Below are positions 1 through 11,484 of a DNA stretch of 64,000 nt, piece by piece; positions within the stretch are counted from its first letter, which is position 1; each line of letters starts with the position of its first letter. Origin of the DNA: Lindgomyces ingoldianus (Eukaryota; Ascomycota; Dothideomycetes; Pleosporales; Lindgomycetaceae); NCBI RefSeq assembly GCF_010093535.1, contig NW_022985193.1, positions 249,591 through 313,590 of the forward strand. The letters run 5' to 3'. The position numbers and the translations under genes were made by a program. The notes under the pieces are model-generated. The model saw only the letters and a program-made list of their open reading frames with translations, was not told the origin of the DNA and ran no database searches.

Positions 1-489
1 AGGTTGATGACTGATGGTTCTGGTTGTGTGGGCTTGGGTTTGTGGCGAGTTATGAGATATGAATTTCACAAGTACCCCAATGCATGAATTAAAACATCTC
101 GATTGGTTCAACCGTGACATATTAGGTGCCCAGAAATACTAGGTTAGAAGGATTTAAGGCTTAAAGGGGAGGAAACTATTGTGAAATTTATGTAGGTTGG
201 GAGCAGGGAATTGTTTCTAGTGTTGGAATTGGAGTTATATATTTCATGTCGTAATTTAGAACTTTTGGCTTCAATTTCGATACAGGTCGATTTTTGTTTG
301 CTTAAAGTGTGCTTGAATGATGTCTAGATTCTCGGTAAGCAATATTTGGTTCCTGTCGGGCGGCCAGAGCAATCTTTTTCTCCAAGTGTGGACCTGACAC
401 TCGTTGCCTCATTTATGAGGCCGTAGAGGCCACTTCGTTTGACCCACGTAGCAAACTCATCATATCGCGTCGTACTATCAACTTCCCAC
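1..489. other. No gene recognised at the left edge; 3' flank of HAUS1
   Basis: This AT-leaning stretch lies downstream of the HAUS1 stop codon and runs off the window edge. Only short frames without recognisable protein character occur on either strand. It probably holds the HAUS1 3' UTR and intergenic sequence. Confidence 0.5.
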
Positions 490-1467
490 TTAGACCCTTC
501 CCTTCCCAACCAAGTCCTCAAACAGCACTTCTCGTCTCCGCCTCACAGTATCCAGCTCCAGCTCCAACTTCCCCACCTCACGTCTCGCAGCCTCCCTATC
601 CGCAGGCAGTCCCGCAAACGCCTGAACTTCTTTCTCTAAGCCCTCGACCCTCTCTCTCAACTGGTCCCCCAGCTTCTGCTGCTCTAACATCTCGAGTATT
701 GCTTCCGCTGACGCCATATCTGCATTCTTGGGCGCCCTCCCCTGTGTTGCAGATAGCGTAGCAAGCTTGTCCTCGTATTCCCGTATCTTGGCTTTTAAAT
801 GCTTTGTCTGGCGCGCTTGGTCGTTTGTCTGGCGCTGGAGAGAGACGGGCGTGGAGAACGCAGGGTCAGATTGGAGCTCGGAGAGTTGGGCTCGGAGGAG
901 AGAGTGCTGCTTTTCGAGGTATTTCTGCAGTGCGTGGATGTGCGTGAGGTGGTTGGATAGCGAGTGTGAGACGGATGTCTGGTGGATCAGCGTGTGGGCG
1001 ATTGTCTCGGGGGTTGGGGTTGAGGTGTTGAGGTGGATGGCGGCGGAGGCGAGGGAGGCGAGGGCTGTGGAGCCGGGGGTTGTGAGGGCTGCAGTGAGGG
1101 TTGAGAGGATGTGTGTATCATCGGGGTGGGGTTGTGCCTAGGACGAGAGAAAGGGTCAGCAAAGTGGGTTGAGAGATGCCGTGGATGGTCGTGGCGGACC
1201 TAGCTCGGCTCGTACCTCATCCAGCTCTTTCAACGCCTCTCGCTCCAGTCGTTCCTGTATCACTCTCTCTTCGTCTGCACGCTCATTCGCCGTCGACAGC
1301 TCTCGAAGCACTTTCAAAGTCTCCTCGTTCCGCTCAAATGTCGGCATCGTTCGCCCGGCATACTTGTAACTCAACCAGCTCTCGATCTGCGCCCAGTCTT
1401 GAGCTTGCGCACGCTGCTGGCGGGCTTTCGATGGTGAGAAGAGATCTGAGGGAGTGAGATTGTCCAT
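490..1467 (-). CDS. HAUS1: HAUS augmin-like complex subunit 1
   Basis: Two exons: 1467-1216 and 1137-490, joined in phase 0 across a 78-nt intron (donor GTACGA, acceptor CCTAG); 299 aa. Augmin recruits gamma-tubulin to the sides of existing microtubules in the spindle. The N-terminus (MDNLTPSDLFSPSKARQQR, then a QAQDW/SWL segment and FERNEETLKVL around residues 40-50) matches what I recall of fungal HAUS1. The rest is heptad-like and rich in Glu, Gln, Leu and Arg, as expected of a coiled-coil subunit, and the length is close to the 278 aa of the human protein. The frame is open three codons further up from a GTG, but the ATG at 1467 is the natural start. It is divergent from the methyltransferase gene at 1946, with about 480 bp between them. 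The family call rests on the N-terminal motif and coiled-coil form. Confidence 0.8.
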
Positions 1468-1945
1468 CACATCGACAATGGATTATCGAAAGGTGGCGAG
1501 GGAAGTGTTTGTATTGATATGCGCCGACCAAAACGCCGAACGAATGTATCACCATGCACCATGCACCATGCCCAGCTGGCCCATGCGTCTGCTACCCCAG
1601 ATTCTGAGTCTCTGAGTGACCTCAGCCCCGCAACAATTGCCATTCTTTGATAACCACAGAATGACCTCACCCCACCCTCCCTCGGCGTATATCTCCGCCA
1701 TAACTGCCTCACCTCCTTACTGTAGCCTCATATCGAACTTCTAACAGCTCTGGCGATTCATACCCCCACCATCCTTCACCTGCAGGCTCCTCCTAGTTAC
1801 TCTCCTCCTAGCTACTCTCCTCTTTGCTTTCCTCCTTGCTTTCCTCCCTCCCTTTCTCCTTCCTTTCTGCATCCTGCCTCTCCTCCCCAAACTCCTGCGG
1901 CCAGCCCGCGGCCCATCGCCTCTGACATCTACTAGAAGCTTCACA
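1468..1945. promoter_or_regulatory. Divergent promoter region between HAUS1 and the isoaspartate methyltransferase
   Basis: This 478-bp region separates two divergently transcribed genes. It contains three perfect tandem copies of CACCATG at 1550-1570. Close to the methyltransferase start (about 1780-1900) the plus strand is strongly CT-rich, a common feature of fungal core promoters and 5' UTRs. No TATA box is obvious. Confidence 0.55.
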
Positions 1946-2690
1946 ATGGCGTGGCGAAGCTCTGGCTCGACCAACGCCGGTCTTGTCAACAACCTCGCGC
2001 AGAACGGGCTCATTACAAACGACCGAGTGAAAGACGCCATGTTGCAGGTAAGTACAGCACCCGCGATCCCCCAAAATCCCCCTCCTACGACGGGTAATCA
2101 GAAAATTGAAGAAGCCATAGGTTGACAGATCCCACTACGCACCCACATCCCCCTTCGACGACTCCCCGCAACTCATCGGCCACCAAGCCACAATCTCTGC
2201 GCCCCACATGCACGCCAGCGCCTGCGAATCCCTCCTCCCGTTCCTGAATCCGGGGTCCCGCGTGCTCGACATCGGATCCGGCTCGGGGTACCTCACCGCC
2301 GTGTTTGCGAAACTCGTCGGCGAGACCGGCACCGTCATCGGCGTCGAGCACATCCAGCCACTTGTCGCCCTGGCCCAGGCCAACATGCGCAAGTCAGCCG
2401 ACGGGCGGCAAATGCTGGATTCGGGACGAGTGCGGTTTATTAAAGCGGACGGACGGAAGGGGTGGAAGGATGGTGCGCCGTATGATGCAATTCATGTAGG
2501 CGCTGCGGCCGCCGAACATCATGTCGAGTTGACGGAGCAGTTGAAGGCTCCAGGGCGGTTATTCGTGCCGGTTGCTGAGGGGTGGATGCAGCATATTTAT
2601 GTGGTTGATAAGAAGAGTGACGGGAGCGTAGAGCGAAAGAAGTTGTATGGTGTGCAGTATGTGCCGTTGACGGATGCGCCAGTGGAGTGA
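1946..2690 (+). CDS. PCMT: Protein-L-isoaspartate O-methyltransferase
   Basis: Two exons: 1946-2047 and 2121-2690, phase 0, with a 73-nt GTAAGT...ATAG intron; 223 aa against 227 for human PCMT1. The enzyme uses S-adenosylmethionine to methylate isoaspartyl residues in aged proteins and starts their repair. The N-terminus has the family pattern of an LVNNL...G-I stretch followed by a conserved VDRSHYAP segment. ISAPHMHA precedes the SAM-binding motif VLDIGSGSGYLTA at about residues 80-92. Motif GVEHI and the PYDAIHVGAAA segment (post-motif II) follow. The C-terminal GVQYVPLTD also matches. A cytosolic housekeeping role is expected. Confidence 0.95.
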
Positions 2691-3768
2691 ATGACGACTG
2701 GAAGACGAGAAATCAGGAGGTGTCCTAAGATTGCAAACAGTCACATGAGATAAGCTAGGATAGGTGCTGAAAGGATGAAGCAGGATGAAGAATGAATGAT
2801 GGAACCTGGACATAAGACTTGGGCATGGAACATGCATCTTCAACCCTCTACCCTCTATACATACATCTTCGGCCTGGCATATTCAACGATGCGCCGCCTT
2901 CAGGGTACAACTCGATACGACTCGACCAAGAGAACACAAAGGCTCTCACCATCTTCAATTGCCATGGCAGTGGCGAAGGAGGAATAACTATGATAAACTG
3001 TATTGTCATTGTACGATTGAGATTGAGATTATTAGCACACACACATATATATATATATATACGCGCACTTTATACTGTTAATACTATCTGTTAGGAAACC
3101 AAAACAAGACATACAATTCTCAACAGAAATTCTAATCCTTTCGGTCGACTAGAAGAATCCACTCATTGCAGCTGCTGGCAACAAATATCCTTAAACAATA
3201 TAGAATGTGATTCCTTTAGACAATAAATCCGAGCATTAGATTATTCAAAAGCACTGAGTGTTGGAAGCGTACCTGGAATCTCAAAGAAAGCCACCCACGG
3301 AGTCTTCGAGCGCAGTCCTCAAAATGCAGATCGCGTAGCAGGGGAAGAAACAGGGCCCCTTGGACGAACATGCCACATAGATAAAGGCGCGATTCTTGAC
3401 AGAACACAATATCCTGGCCAAACTCTCGCTTCGTGAGCACAAAAAACATAACAATGCATGAACCAAACTCACACCCGATATAAAATCCGCGGCTCTGTAA
3501 AATGAGATTGATACTGAGCCTCGGTCACATCATAAAACTAGAAATTATCTCGAGAAACAACTGCTGCGCAGGACTATTTTAAAGTAAGGACCGAGAGAAG
3601 TTCATTATACTCACAAGGATAATACTATCACGACTGCTATGCCATCATGTAAGCAATTATCTCCTTGAACCCTTTGAACTAAATGGAAGCCGAAAACATC
3701 ATAAAAATACCACTATAGCAGCCATTGCCATCCACCTTCCTATTCCATACCTACGTGCACCACCAATA
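2691..3768. other. Convergent intergenic region, no gene seen
   Basis: About 1.1 kb lies between the 3' ends of the methyltransferase and the GTPase gene. Only short frames without protein character are present. It contains an AC/AT dinucleotide microsatellite at 3037-3062 and an AT-rich segment to about 3720, consistent with two 3' UTRs. Confidence 0.5.
3037..3062. repeat. AC/AT dinucleotide microsatellite
   Basis: A short run of CA units passes directly into about ten TA units. It is a simple repeat in a convergent intergenic region. Confidence 0.9.
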
Positions 3769-6510
3769 TCAATACCCCTCAATCACGCGTCCCACAAACC
3801 CTTCCAGAGCCGCCACCCCTTTCTCCCCCCTCTCATTGCCACCAAAGAGACCCGGTCCGCCACCGGGTAGCACCAACACCTTGGCACCCACTTCGACGAA
3901 TTCTCTCGAGGCAATAAATTGGAACGTGACAACCGTTGAAGCCGCCGCTGCAGTGTCGGCCAAAGTGCCCAAGCTCGTATCATCGTCGTCGAACCCAAAG
4001 CCGAACGATCCGTCCTCGTCGTCCTCCGGGGTTTCTGGAGCAGTCGTGTTTGCGTTCATAGAGGTAGTCTCGGAGGCGACGGACACTACTTTTGCAGAGG
4101 CTCGTACACTCGCAACATACGCAACAACGGCGCTGCCTACAGTGAGGCTCTTGACAGCCTCAGCATTAGCCCCCAAAAATCGGACCGCAATCACTCTGTT
4201 CGCTTTGGCCGCTCCATCAATTAATACCATGCCTTTTCTAATCCTCACTACCGTTGGACTCGCGATAGGCAGATCCAATGGTACTACCCCTATGGTCCCG
4301 ACCTGACCTGCATGTAGACTCCGCACAGGCAACCGCAGATTGCGAAGGGAAGTTATACGCACGCGTCGCCATTCCGCGTTTCGCTCTTGCCCATAAGATC
4401 TAGATCGCAAGGCTGAATTGCCAGCTTGGCCTTTATGCAGCGCTCCGGGGAAGGAGCGGGATGTTGGAACAGGTGAGTTTCGGTGCGAATGGCTTGGAGG
4501 GGTCGATCTTCTCCCACTACCGCTATCGCTGTCATCTGAGACCGTGTCCACAGGATATGGGCCGAGAAGTAGTTCGTGGCCAACATGCAGTGTTCCGTAG
4601 CAAAGGTGGCCGCCTACGACCGCTGATCGATCAGAAGATGTTGAGGCGCTCAGCGAGAGGGGTTTGGAAGGCGCTGGGATGTTGCTATATATATCCTCAA
4701 TATAAAACAGTGTACGAGGAGAGTCACCAAGTGGTTCCGGAATAGCGGGTAAAGGAAGCTCCCGGAGGAAAGCATGGAGTTTGTTTATGCCGGATCCTTT
4801 GACTGCGCTTGTGAAGATAATGGGGACCAGTGCAAGGGGGTCAGATTCAAGCGTCTCGACTACTCGCCCCGCCTCTAGAAGGTCGTCGGCAGAGACCACG
4901 TTCAAGTCCGCTTCTGAAACAGATCCAGGCGTGTCGGAAACAAAGCATGGCTTTCTTCTAGCGTCCTTGAGGGCTGACAGCACTTTGGCCAATGTTTGAC
5001 GGAGTCCGGGCTTGTTGGCAAGGTCCAATTTTGTGATGATGACTAGCAAAGGTAATCCCAAATTCAGGCAGAGTTGGAGGTGGGTCTGCGAAAGGTCAAC
5101 GTCTGCAGCGCCCGGACCAAGCACCTCCTGGGAAGTTGTGGAAGCGCCAATTCTCCCAGAAGAATCTTCTGTGTTGTCTGCAGGTATGCAGAGCAAAGTC
5201 CAATGGGGGTCCCAACCCACAAGTCCTCGGACAGTTGTTCGACGAAAGCGGGGGTGTCCCGCAGAGTCAGAAATAAATACCAACCTCCCCCCTTCTGCGG
5301 TCGCATGGATATCGACCCACGAAGACACATTGCCAGCGCCATAACTGACCACCTGAGCTGAAGTTCTCGTACCGTTCTGGTCGTTCACATCCTGGTAGCC
5401 AATCAACTCCTGTGTAACAGAGCTCGTCATCCCGGAGACAATCTCATGCCTATGTTTCAAAAGGCTTAACCGACTCTTTCCCCGCCCGTTATCTAGGGTG
5501 GCTGTGGACAGGCTACCAAGCAGGCTGGATTTACCAGACATGGTAGCACCAGTCAGCGATATGCGTAGCTGTTGGGTGCATCTCGGAAAGTCATTGGTGG
5601 CTGCTACAGAGGGAGGAACACTAAGGGCAGGGGTGGGTGGTGAGATGCTAGAATCCTTCTGGCCTTCTTTGGCGTCCTCCTGATCAATCAGGTTTTGATC
5701 TGGTCGAATGAAGGCTTCCGCAACCCAGAGCTTCCCGGACTTCACGCTTTGCTGTAGCAGATCTTCAACCCACTCACAGTCACCTACAGCGACCATGCGG
5801 AGGATATCCACGCAACAGCCCAGACTCGCAGCCATTGCACGTAAATTGTTTAGGCTCTCTTCCATTTCATCTTCAGCCAAACCCACAAAAGAGCCATCAT
5901 CAGCGACCCCGATCTCGTACAGGGCGCCCTTGCTCTCCTCCAGACCGGGAAGGAGCTGCCTGGGCACTGCAGGGGCAGAGAGGTTTGCCTCACCTGCGAG
6001 ATGTGGCAGGACCAGGTCTGTGGACGAGGATATGTGATACGGGCAAGACTGCTGCAATCGCCACAGTAACTGAGTGGTCAACTGTTCAAGGCGGTGCTGC
6101 CGCGCTTGGGTGGATGACAGGGGAGGAGGAGTGTTCGACAGGAGTCCAGCCTCAGACACACTGCGGCTGACAGATGAGGAGGCAGGAGGTTCTGTGCGAC
6201 GCAGTGACCCTGAGATATGTCGTCCGGTACTGGTCCGTGTGAAGGATCTGCGGCGCCGGAGCAGCAGATGAAGCTTGTACTCTGTAGGCCCCTCTTGCGG
6301 TTCTGCCTCTAGCCTCGTAATGCCACTGTAATCCTCGTCCACGCTGACGGGGTTGGGGAAAGCTCGGTGGGCCGCAGCGGTTACCGCCCGGGATGGAATT
6401 GTTGCGGAATCCTGCGGGATCGCATGGTTTGGCCTAGCGTCTGGGGGAGGAGTCGACCACGGAGAAGACACTCGTGGCGGATCAGGGTCAAACGTGAATA
6501 TTGAGGCCAT
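3769..6510 (-). CDS. GTPBP1/GTPBP2-like translational GTPase
   Basis: A single uninterrupted frame of 913 aa from the ATG at 6510. The protein belongs to the EF-Tu/HBS1-related GTPBP1/2 group. G1 is GATMSGKSS at about 321-329, G3 is DSAGH at 415-419 with the His typical of translational GTPases, and G4 is TKLD at 493-496. Beta-barrel EF-Tu-like domains follow to the end (VGTIGVVPLDL, KGMVLID and the terminal GFVGRVIEGY). A Ser/Pro/Arg-rich N-terminal extension of about 130 residues and low-complexity inserts (Ser-rich near 660-700, an Asp-rich run near 840) make it longer than the 669-aa human GTPBP1. By family it is expected to act on ribosomes or in tRNA delivery and mRNA surveillance; the fungal role is unclear. 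No intron signals are needed. Confidence 0.85.
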   Translation of the reverse strand: MASIFTFDPDPPRVSSPWSTPPPDARPNHAIPQDSATIPSRAVTAAAHRAFPNPVSVDEDYSGITRLEAEPQEGPTEYKLHLLLRRRRSFTRTSTGRHISGSLRRTEPPASSSVSRSVSEAGLLSNTPPPLSSTQARQHRLEQLTTQLLWRLQQSCPYHISSSTDLVLPHLAGEANLSAPAVPRQLLPGLEESKGALYEIGVADDGSFVGLAEDEMEESLNNLRAMAASLGCCVDILRMVAVGDCEWVEDLLQQSVKSGKLWVAEAFIRPDQNLIDQEDAKEGQKDSSISPPTPALSVPPSVAATNDFPRCTQQLRISLTGATMSGKSSLLGSLSTATLDNGRGKSRLSLLKHRHEIVSGMTSSVTQELIGYQDVNDQNGTRTSAQVVSYGAGNVSSWVDIHATAEGGRLVFISDSAGHPRFRRTTVRGLVGWDPHWTLLCIPADNTEDSSGRIGASTTSQEVLGPGAADVDLSQTHLQLCLNLGLPLLVIITKLDLANKPGLRQTLAKVLSALKDARRKPCFVSDTPGSVSEADLNVVSADDLLEAGRVVETLESDPLALVPIIFTSAVKGSGINKLHAFLRELPLPAIPEPLGDSPRTLFYIEDIYSNIPAPSKPLSLSASTSSDRSAVVGGHLCYGTLHVGHELLLGPYPVDTVSDDSDSGSGRRSTPPSHSHRNSPVPTSRSFPGALHKGQAGNSALRSRSYGQERNAEWRRVRITSLRNLRLPVRSLHAGQVGTIGVVPLDLPIASPTVVRIRKGMVLIDGAAKANRVIAVRFLGANAEAVKSLTVGSAVVAYVASVRASAKVVSVASETTSMNANTTAPETPEDDEDGSFGFGFDDDDTSLGTLADTAAAASTVVTFQFIASREFVEVGAKVLVLPGGGPGLFGGNERGEKGVAALEGFVGRVIEGY

Positions 6511-9500
6511 GTTGTTGTTGCTGTGGTGTTTGGACAGAGCGACCCCGAGGGTGACGGTCAGGCGACGGATCTTAGGCTGCGAAACACTGCCGCATGCGAA
6601 GCAAGGAGTCTAGAGGCGATATAGACCGAGAGTTGGTGTGCGAATAGTGGGTATGGAACAGGTGCGACAGTAAAGGAAGCATTTTGGGCGAGTTGGAAAA
6701 CAGTTGAGGATGAGTCTTCTTGCAGACAACTGCGGATGCAGTTGCAGGGTGATGAGTCCCCTCCGTGGACTAAATTAGAGAAAACATAGTCATGGCGACA
6801 TGAAGCGGTGATGCTCGTGTCTTGCAATGCAGATGTGTCGGTGGTGGTGCGAATCGAGGTTGTCGGCGACGTGGTTCAATTGAGGTTGCTTTAGAGTCAC
6901 GATTGAAGGTGGCCCAAGCTTGTTCGTGGGGAGTCATTCACGCCCATCACGTGTTCTTGACTCCTCCTTGCACCTCACCGACACAGAGGATTCCCAGAGG
7001 GCCCAAAATCGAACCCATATTGACCAATTGCATCTTCCAAGGAGAGGCCGCAATTGGGGGTTACTCTGGGCGCATGCAGCCCTCCGGACAAATCCTTCGA
7101 GCAATCCTTCCAAAGCCATAGGGCGTAGGGCTGAGGGTTTCCGTAACATGGAAGGGCAAGACCAACCTCTACATTCTTCATAGCTAAGTCGACGGTGTGT
7201 CTGACACCAAAGCACGGCAGGGCGATGAAGGGTGAGTGGAGTACATATCACACAAACCAGAGAACATGTAAGACAACACCCAGACCAGATACCTTTCACT
7301 ACGCCTCCAACACATTGACTCCACAAAATGACTCAATCGTCGCAGTCAGGGACCAATGTGGCTCAAAGATGCCATGCAGCAAAGCAAGTCACATCTCCGC
7401 ATGGCATCACTCTCGTACGAGACCGTTGGTTTTCCGGACCAACTGCTCTGCACCCTGCTGCTGTCTGAGGAGCGCACGTTTACGCTGCCAGAGCGACAGG
7501 AGAAGGACGTCGTGAATACATTGCATCTGCACTGTGCTTTTCCATTTGTATTTTCAGAATCATGAACTTAAAAACCGGTCTCATCGGCAGGTCCGAATGC
7601 AAGTGCTCATCTGCCGCCGCCACTTCTCGGCTCTTTTCTCCTACGGGAAGCGGTGCAGGCTATTATTTGAAATCGAGGCCCCGGAAGAGCACGGTGCTTC
7701 GATCGTCGCCCAGGGTATCTCCCACAGGCCATGGTTGTTCATTTCTAGGTTGGAGTTGGACTGAAACATGAGGGGGTGAGCGCTTACGACATACTCATAC
7801 TCCGTAAATGGACAAGCGACAGTGGGCAGTAATGAAAACGTTCTGCTCGAGCGCTGAAGTCATGTTGTATAATATCACGAGATTCTGCCTTCCTCTACTC
7901 TCTAATGTCCTCAAAGGTCATCGATGAGATCATTAGCGCGAGATCGTTGAAGCTCCGATGGATGTAGTCTGTGAAGAAGGGGACCAACCAGGAAGATATG
8001 CAAGCGCCGATGTCCGAGTCCGACGGCCGGTTCGCTGTTGAACCCCTGCAGAGGCTGAGTAGGAACGTATAATTAGCCCGACGAAGTGGGTGCAGACATC
8101 TGATACTTTGCAGGCAGCCAATCGAAAGACACCAGATGCAATAAAGGCCATTTTATTTCACCCGGCCATTTTGCACTAGAGAAGCACGCTTTGCAACGCC
8201 GACCAGTTGGCCTTCATCCTTGCGGCATACAAGCCGCAAAGTGTCGGCAGGCCAACGCTGCAAGCCAGCGACATGGAGATACACCCGCGTCCAGACGGTT
8301 GGGACGGGGTCGAAACCGCCTCGCGGGCAGCCTCACCCTAACGTGGGTGAGGCTTGCAGTTTGCGTGGTTTGATTCCGCGAGCAGTTTAATGAAGGATCA
8401 AAACGCTTCGCGGGTGATGAGATACTCTCTCGTTCCTCCCGTCTTGTGTGACTGGTCATCTGCGATCGATTCCTCCCGCATGTGCTTCTTTCTTTTGACG
8501 GGCCACTATTTGGACGAAAGGGGATCGTGCTGGACACCATCTACCAGAAAGAGACAAGCGTGACGCCGCGGGCGTGAACTGGACACAACAGTTGGATCGC
8601 CTGCATCACCGGCATCCGCAGGGCTGGAATGGTGGGAATGGAACGGTGCTTGCAGGTCGACAAACCAGCAGTCCAAAAAAATTAAAATTTCGCTGGTCAG
8701 GTTAACTCTGGCCTAATCTTGCCTGATGCTTCAACGTCGCAATTATTTCCCCGTGATTCCCTACCACAACCTTGAGATCACGAAACAATGGCAGCCTGCA
8801 AATATGTACAGGATCCAGTAGCCTTCGTGCGGGGTTCTTAACAGCACCAATTATGCATGCGCTGGTGTGTTGGTGGTGAAGCGCGAGTGCGCGCATGCTG
8901 ACAAAGCTCGACATGGCTTCAAATGTTCGAAGCAGTGACTCGAATACTCTTCCTGATCACCGACGCAATTCTTCATCTTGGCAGGCGCAGGGAAGAGCAA
9001 TCGGCGTCGATGAAAGCGTGAATACTTGCATACCGCTCGTAGCGCAGAGATAATTAAAGTGGCTTGCGACGGGCTGACGTTGTTGATGCCACACAAAATC
9101 GATGACAGACGGAGACACAGCGTTGTGATTCGAGAGGTCTTACGCTGTATGGGACTCGGTTCAGTATCTTCTCACCACAATGGATGGCCTTGTCTGCGTC
9201 TCTGATGACCGCCCGGCACCCAACCAAAGTAGCACGAGCTTAGACAGGGCGACCAAGCATAAGGGTAAAGTCATGGGACTCGTGCCTTACGTTACAGCCG
9301 TGACACAAAACGCAGCCCTACGCCGCATCGTTATGTCCGTCTGACTTTTGTGCTGCAGGAAGTGGTGGATGATGCCGCAGGCTCGTGCCTTTTTCCCTAT
9401 CTGCATTGTTCGGTATCGGGATGCTTCATTTGTGATTCGCCAATAGTGGCGTAGACAGAACTGGGCCATCTTCTCTGCTCCAATCTTTTCCCTGACATCC

Positions 9501-11484
9501 TTCCCGCGGGTCCGTTTCCGCCTCCGCTCATCTTAAACGGACGACCCATGCGGTCCTCATCTGTCAGCCAAACAATCTAGGTCATGTCAGCACTCTGTTT
9601 TGACTGCGGCGCAGTCAGAGAAGTGGCCATTCAGAAGACCTCGGGGCCAAATAACGAGCAAAGAACGGAGAGTTCGCCCGGACCGACGCAGAGGGAAAAG
9701 GCGGTCTGCCGTTTCGCATCGAATGACTTGTAGTACCAAGATGCAAGATCCTCTTTCTGGTGCTGTTTTGGTGGCCGCTATCTCTGAGTCTGGTGCAAAA
9801 CAACCTATGAAGTCGTCTGTCTGCAATGCCACGGTAGTCTCCTTCGGGTGCCCAAGGTATAGGCCGGAAAACTGGACTCCGGGTCAATCTGCAAATCGTG
9901 GGTACGTCTCTTAACGATTACCATGCGTGTCGGATGGTTTGCCTGAGTAGGGTGCTGCAGGCCTTCGGACCCGTGTTAGAGCCCCGGCCCCGACCGGGTG
10001 CTAGGAGATGCTTGATTTCCGTCAGAGGGCAAGGCGTGAGCGAACGTAACGGGGTTCGCGCGCCATCCATCCAAATCAAGTATCAACCAACAACGGGGTG
10101 ACGTTCAGCATGCGTACCACTTCCTTCTGACACCTCTTTGCCGTCTCCCACATAGCCTTGGCGTGCATGCCCGCCAGCGATGAGCACTTTCGTCGAACGA
10201 CTGGCTGTAGCCTACACGTTCTAGGGTAAGCTTGTGCCGGAAGCAGTATCCAGGTCGTAAACTAGTGTCGCTTAGCCAATCTTCAGGCCCTGAGACTTTT
10301 CTGCGTTCGTTTCAAGGTGTGGAGGTTGAACGAGGAGCAAATGGATTGGTCCCTTCGTTGACCAGCGCCCCACAATGAATTATTCTGTCAAGAGACTTAG
10401 TCCACGATCATCCGAGACCGAACCTCAGGAGGGCAGGTGTTCTTGACACTTGCAGTCCCCGATCCGAAACCGTTTTACTCGATTGCAGTAGATATTGTCT
10501 CGCGATATGATCTTAGTGGTGGCCAAATATGGTCATCATGTACTTTCGAGAGGTATCGTGATCTGACAGGCAGTTTTCTTTTTTCAGTATGCGTCCAACA
10601 ACACTTGCTCTGAGAACGACGGTCTCATCGGCCCATCTATTGCTTCACAAGGCTTCCCGCCCCAATCATGCCCCACCTCATGCCCAAATCTCTCATCATC
10701 TCGTACGGAAAATATCGAAAGTGCCGCCACTGGTATCAATACTCGTGTCTGTCCTCATCTGCTTAATCGTTGCACAACCCAGCCGCCTGTCTCGACCTGG
10801 AAATTAGGCGAACGCACAAAAGCCCCCAAGCAGAGCTAAAAACTGTGCCAATGAGCGAAATAATGCCTAGGGAGGGTCGACACTTCATATCAAAGTTAAA
10901 AATAATACCATTTGATGCGCCAGCTGGCTCATAGGGAGACAACTGTCTGCCCGGTGAGCAGCTGGAATTAAATGAAGCAGTCATGGCTTTCCCCAACCCT
11001 TGAAGCGACCTTTGCTTGAACTTCCCCGCCCCTACGGGTACTTTGGCGACGTCTGCAGCCACCTCATCCAGATTGGATTGTGCTACCGTGACCTTGCAGA
11101 TGATCAACGCCAAAATTCCATCGTTGCTGACATGTGCACCGTGTTTGGAGTGCAAGCACCCAAACTTACAATGATTCCCCAAAGCAACCTCAGCCCTTGA
11201 GCTTGCTTCAACCCCTGAGAAGTCTAAAGATGCCTCCTGATAGCATGCAAGTCTAAACAAAACGTCGTCAACTTTTTGAACAAAAGGGTGACAGGAGAAT
11301 TCGATAAGAATAGATTGCAAATGCGAAACGCTGCAAGAACTCCAACCCTGATGCATAATCCACCGGCCTGTATACCATACCGAAATCTTTCCCAAAACAT
11401 TATGATCCAATACATAACAAAACCATGGGAAGGGCTTGTTTGGAGGTTGTCGGCATCTCCGAACTGTGATATCGGGTGGCTGCA
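6511..11484. other. About 5 kb without a recognisable gene
   Basis: No frame on either strand has recognisable family motifs or joins into a longer protein by good splice sites. The part near 6511-6900 must hold the promoter of the GTPase gene. The segment 10763-11484 is stop-free on the minus strand as part of a 380-codon frame overlapping the 3' end of the zinc-finger gene (reported under findings). Base composition is near 50% GC, so this is not an AT-rich RIP-type desert. No transposase or reverse transcriptase remnant was recognised. Confidence 0.5.

Noticed and set aside
3725..4306. 193-codon plus-strand frame
   Set aside because: It is antisense to the 3' end of the GTPase gene and its Thr/Ala/Pro composition mirrors that gene.
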